This document shows positions 51,630-53,812 of a stretch of 53,812 nucleotides of DNA, piece after piece. This DNA is from an uncultured Bacteroidota bacterium. Its GTDB lineage: Bacteria; Bacteroidota; Bacteroidia; Bacteroidales; P3. Every line of letters begins with the position of its first letter. The first letter of the stretch is position 1. The translations under genes and the position numbers were made by a program. Where the stretch lies: the NCBI GenBank assembly GCA_902784465.1, contig CACZUZ010000016.1, positions 1 to 53,812 of the forward strand, in the 5' to 3' direction. Below the pieces are notes generated by a model. That model had not been told where the DNA came from, searched no databases, and saw nothing but the letters and a program-made list of their open reading frames with translations.

Positions 51630-51789
51630 AAATGACCAAAAATGAAAGAAGTATTGACACTCCTTGTTCATTGAAAACGTTCGGGAGCGTCCGAGAGTAC
51701 TTGATATTCAGTAATCGGTCGCATTCTGCTACCAGTTCACTCCTTTGCATGGCAACGAGCTTTGTTTCAGCATTCTTTTTCTTCGTCAT
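51630..51789 (-). pseudogene. ORF6N-domain protein remnant
   Basis: The minus-strand frame ETKLVAMQRSELVAECDRLL and YSRTLPNVFNEQGVSILLSF resembles the ORF6N domain core (x-L-P-x-A-F-T-E-Q-G-V-x-M-L). It is truncated on both sides and shifts into non-homologous sequence. Another accessory relic. Confidence 0.55.
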
Positions 51790-51840
51790 TATCAGAAATG
51801 GTGGTATTTCTCGTTTTAGAAGCCCCGAAAAATGTTTGCA

Positions 51841-52188
51841 TTAACCATAAGATAATGAATAATCACCCAAAGTTACTTGTTTTTTTGGCACAGGGGGATT
51901 TTCCTGTGCCCGTATATTCGCTGTGCGGTAGTGCAGCAATTCGAGCCCCGCCAGCATCTCCGCCGTCGGACCCTTGTTAGCCAGCACCGTGACGTCACTC
52001 GCCAGAATCTGTTCAGTGAACTCAGAAATCCGACAAAATCCAAGGAAATACTCTTCGCTGTCTCGAAAGTCTCTGTCCGTCCGCTTGTTCCAATCCCAAT
52101 CCCGTTCGTCGTATGATACGCCACCCGAGCTGTCCTGCGGCACGGAAACGTTGCCTTTGTCGCAAGCGACAAGGAGCAACCCCGCAAC
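51841..52188 (-). pseudogene. Lipoprotein gene truncated at its 5' end by phage sequence
   Basis: Reads AVAGLLLVACDKGNVSVPQD at the junction: the rear of a lipoprotein signal peptide with lipobox LLVAC, then about 100 residues (YDERDWDWNKRTDRDFRDS ... KKQVTLGDYSLSYG). The start codon and first signal residues are missing because at about 52188 the sequence changes to phage capsid code on the other strand. Function unknown. Confidence 0.6.
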
Positions 52189-52189
52189 T

Positions 52190-52975
52190 GCAAGACCGCT
52201 TGACGACTTCGAGAGAATCATCGAGGCAGCCGAAACCAAAAAACGCGACCTCAACTACGTATGGATGGACAATACTGCGTGGAAACAATTCCGTGACAGT
52301 AAACAAGTTCGCGAATACGTTCAAGGACGTGACAAAAAAGTCTACATCGGCGGACAAGCGGCTAACGACTTGCCGAAATCGAATCTTGCTGAAATCAACA
52401 AACTCCTTGCCGAGGACGAAACATACGGCAATATCCAAATCCGTGTTATCAAGTTCAAAGCAATCAAGGAGAAAAAAGACCACACCTACGAAACTGTTGT
52501 GCCGTGGGCAAGAGGTATGGTAATCTTCACTCGTTCCGAAAAAGTCGGCAAACTCTGGTGGGCTAACGTAGCCGAAGACAAACACCGCGTTGAGGGTACA
52601 ATCTACACACAAATTGGCAACGGCGTATTGCTGTCAAAATTTGCTACCAACCAGCCAACTCTCCAAGAGTGGACTAAGATTCAGGCACGTCAAGTTCCTG
52701 TTATCGACGGTGCTGAGGGTATCTATCAACTTGACACACAATCAGGTGTTACCGACGCGTCAGAGGACAACAAAATCACTATCAACGGCTCGGAGCACAA
52801 GAAGTCTGACATACTCACCGCTATTGCAAGTGTAACTGGCATTACCTTACCTGCGTCAACCACTGACGCAAATGTAGTAGCCTTGTTTAACTCTCTGAAC
52901 AAGAAAGTTCAGGCTGACGTAGTAGCAGCTATTGTTGACACACCCGACGAACAGCAAGGAAAAAAAAAAAAATGA
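52190..52975 (+). CDS. Phage major capsid protein, 5'-truncated
   Basis: About 260 residues (RPLDDFERIIEAAETKKRDL, WMDNTAWKQFRDSKQVREYV, VVPWARGMVIFTRSEKVGKL, TQIGNGVLLSKFATNQPTLQ, ending K-rich) resemble the C-terminal part of a major capsid protein of Bacteroidota phages. The N-terminal part is missing; the in-frame codons before 52190 are antisense to the lipoprotein fragment and not genuine. The stop overlaps the ATG of the next gene at a run of about twelve A. Codon use is clearly AT-richer than the neighbouring chromosome. Confidence 0.7.
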   Translation, partial: ARPLDDFERIIEAAETKKRDLNYVWMDNTAWKQFRDSKQVREYVQGRDKKVYIGGQAANDLPKSNLAEINKLLAEDETYGNIQIRVIKFKAIKEKKDHTYETVVPWARGMVIFTRSEKVGKLWWANVAEDKHRVEGTIYTQIGNGVLLSKFATNQPTLQEWTKIQARQVPVIDGAEGIYQLDTQSGVTDASEDNKITINGSEHKKSDILTAIASVTGITLPASTTDANVVALFNSLNKKVQADVVAAIVDTPDEQQGKKKK

Positions 52976-53295
52976 CAGTAATACAGAGTTTACAGCAGTT
53001 GAATCTCTATCCGATACCCGACAGCGTGGTAACTAACATTTGTGAGGAGAGAGGATTGGTAGCCGATGATGAGGTAACGACCGAAATTCGTGCCGAGAAA
53101 GAATACAAACTCGCTACGGCTAACGTATACAAGTGGCTTGCATTTGCACCCACTACCGTATCGCAAGGCGGTGTTACATTCAGTATCTCAGAAAGCGACA
53201 AGAAACGTTTTCTCGAACTCGCTAACCAACTCTATTCCGACAATGAAGAACAGCCAACAGGCGCGGTCTACGGATATAAAGGCAGTAGGTTATGA
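52972..53295 (+). CDS. Phage head-tail connector-like protein
   Basis: The 107-residue product (MTVIQSLQQLNLYPIPDSVV; LATANVYKWLAFAPTTVSQG; SISESDKKRFLELANQLYSD) has the helical pattern of small connector or head-completion proteins. The assignment rests mainly on its place directly after the capsid gene (ATG overlap) and its size. It overlaps the next gene by 4 nt. Confidence 0.6.
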   Translation: MTVIQSLQQLNLYPIPDSVVTNICEERGLVADDEVTTEIRAEKEYKLATANVYKWLAFAPTTVSQGGVTFSISESDKKRFLELANQLYSDNEEQPTGAVYGYKGSRL

Positions 53296-53618
53296 TTTGG
53301 ACTAACGGCTATATTCAATTCAAGAAAAACCCGACGGAGGAGATGTTCGACAAGGACGGCAACCCTCTTGTTCAAGACGACCAATGGTCTGTGCTTATTC
53401 CGTGTGGTTACGAGGAGACAACTCAACTGACTACAAAGACTTCTGAGTCTTCAGATTTCAAACAACGCTCTATTAAAATCCGTGTAAAGTTACAGCCGAC
53501 TACCGAGCGAGTAATGCTATACGACAAATCAAGGAATGCTATCGGCGAATTTGTTGTTCGCTCTATTAATAGTTACGAATACATCGACGAAACGCACTTG
53601 ATATGCACGCAGCAATAA
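53292..53618 (+). CDS. Small phage structural protein
   Basis: The 108-residue beta-rich product (MIWTNGYIQFKKNPTEEMFD; WSVLIPCGYEETTQL; YEYIDETHLICTQQ) is not recognised by family. Its position between the connector-like gene and the next overlapping gene suggests a head-tail joining or stopper protein. Confidence 0.55.
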   Translation: MIWTNGYIQFKKNPTEEMFDKDGNPLVQDDQWSVLIPCGYEETTQLTTKTSESSDFKQRSIKIRVKLQPTTERVMLYDKSRNAIGEFVVRSINSYEYIDETHLICTQQ

Positions 53619-53812
53619 AGCAGATAACGCCCACGTCAGCAATAAGGAATGCGATTGAGGATATGATAACGGAAGAAATGAAGATACTTATCCGAGATAT
53701 AGCATATATCGCCGAAAAAGCCGTGAATCAGCAACGCGACCTTGGCGATGAATATCGTGGCAAGTCTGCCGAAGAAATCGCTAAAATTCGCAGCGGAAAA
53801 CACACTCCAAAC
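53603..53812 (+). CDS. Phage protein, runs off the right edge
   Basis: ATG at 53603 overlaps the preceding gene by 16 nt. The first 70 residues (MHAAIKQITPTSAIRNAIED, MITEEMKILIRDIAYIAEKA, EEIAKIRSGKHTPN) are helical and continue past the window. Position fits a HK97 gp10-like tail-completion protein. Not confirmed. Confidence 0.5.
   Translation, partial: MHAAIKQITPTSAIRNAIEDMITEEMKILIRDIAYIAEKAVNQQRDLGDEYRGKSAEEIAKIRSGKHTPN

Overview
The window reads as a chromosomal segment of an uncultured Bacteroidales bacterium (phylum Bacteroidota). The evidence is the promoter style (a -7 box TAnnTTTG, often with TTTG about 19-20 bp upstream), fimbrillin-like and FISUMP-like surface lipoproteins, a TPR-AraC membrane regulator, AAA/DUF4143 ATPases, a DUF3127 protein, a two-part transketolase and a bifunctional FtcD. 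Functional names come from motifs and family memory read by eye. No database search was run.

Layout. 1-8 kb is accessory. It holds a fimbrillin-like lipoprotein with a small partner protein, a transposase tail, decayed glycine-rich domains, two tandem HicB-HicA toxin-antitoxin pairs, a second lipoprotein/small-protein pair, and a TPR-AraC regulator whose DNA-binding end is broken by a frameshift. A 100-bp copy of that regulator's tail lies 3 kb away. 8-12.3 kb has an IS3 remnant abutting a UvrA-like ABC ATPase, then the histidine-catabolic enzyme FtcD. 12.3-18 kb has terminators, a palindrome-rich AT region in front of an XRE regulator, an intact DUF4143 ATPase, and a third fimbrillin-like lipoprotein/small-protein pair. 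18-23.6 kb encodes a Fic protein with a 21-bp repeat linker, a gamma-carbonic anhydrase, an ABC exporter and a membrane protein. 23.9-28.8 kb is a zone of broken and intact DUF4143 ATPases around an AlbA_2-type regulator, with many shared repeats.

From 28.8 to 49.4 kb the sequence is mostly gene-dense and housekeeping: a FISUMP-like lipoprotein, an alpha-L-rhamnosidase fused to a YiiX-type papain-like domain, peptide deformylase, RuvX, one tRNA (CAU), GalK/GalM, a VWA protein, the transketolase N-terminal subunit, a restriction-modification system with a C5 methyltransferase split over two ORFs, a DUF3127 protein with an SSB-like tail, 5-formyl-THF cyclo-ligase, CorA, LigA, a PagL-like deacylase and an LTA-synthase-like membrane sulfatase. 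From 49.6 kb it becomes accessory again: an Rpn/PD-(D/E)XK protein, RhuM and ORF6N remnants, and an MNT-HEPN pair. At about 52.19 kb the sequence switches abruptly into phage structural genes that run off the right edge.

The most interesting items are: three small proteins sharing a leader-like N-terminus and a Trp-rich C-terminus, each paired with a fimbrillin-like lipoprotein; the rhamnosidase-YiiX fusion; the split methyltransferase whose second ORF has its own strong Shine-Dalgarno; the family of decayed DUF4143 ATPase copies with shared flanks; and the abrupt host/phage junction.
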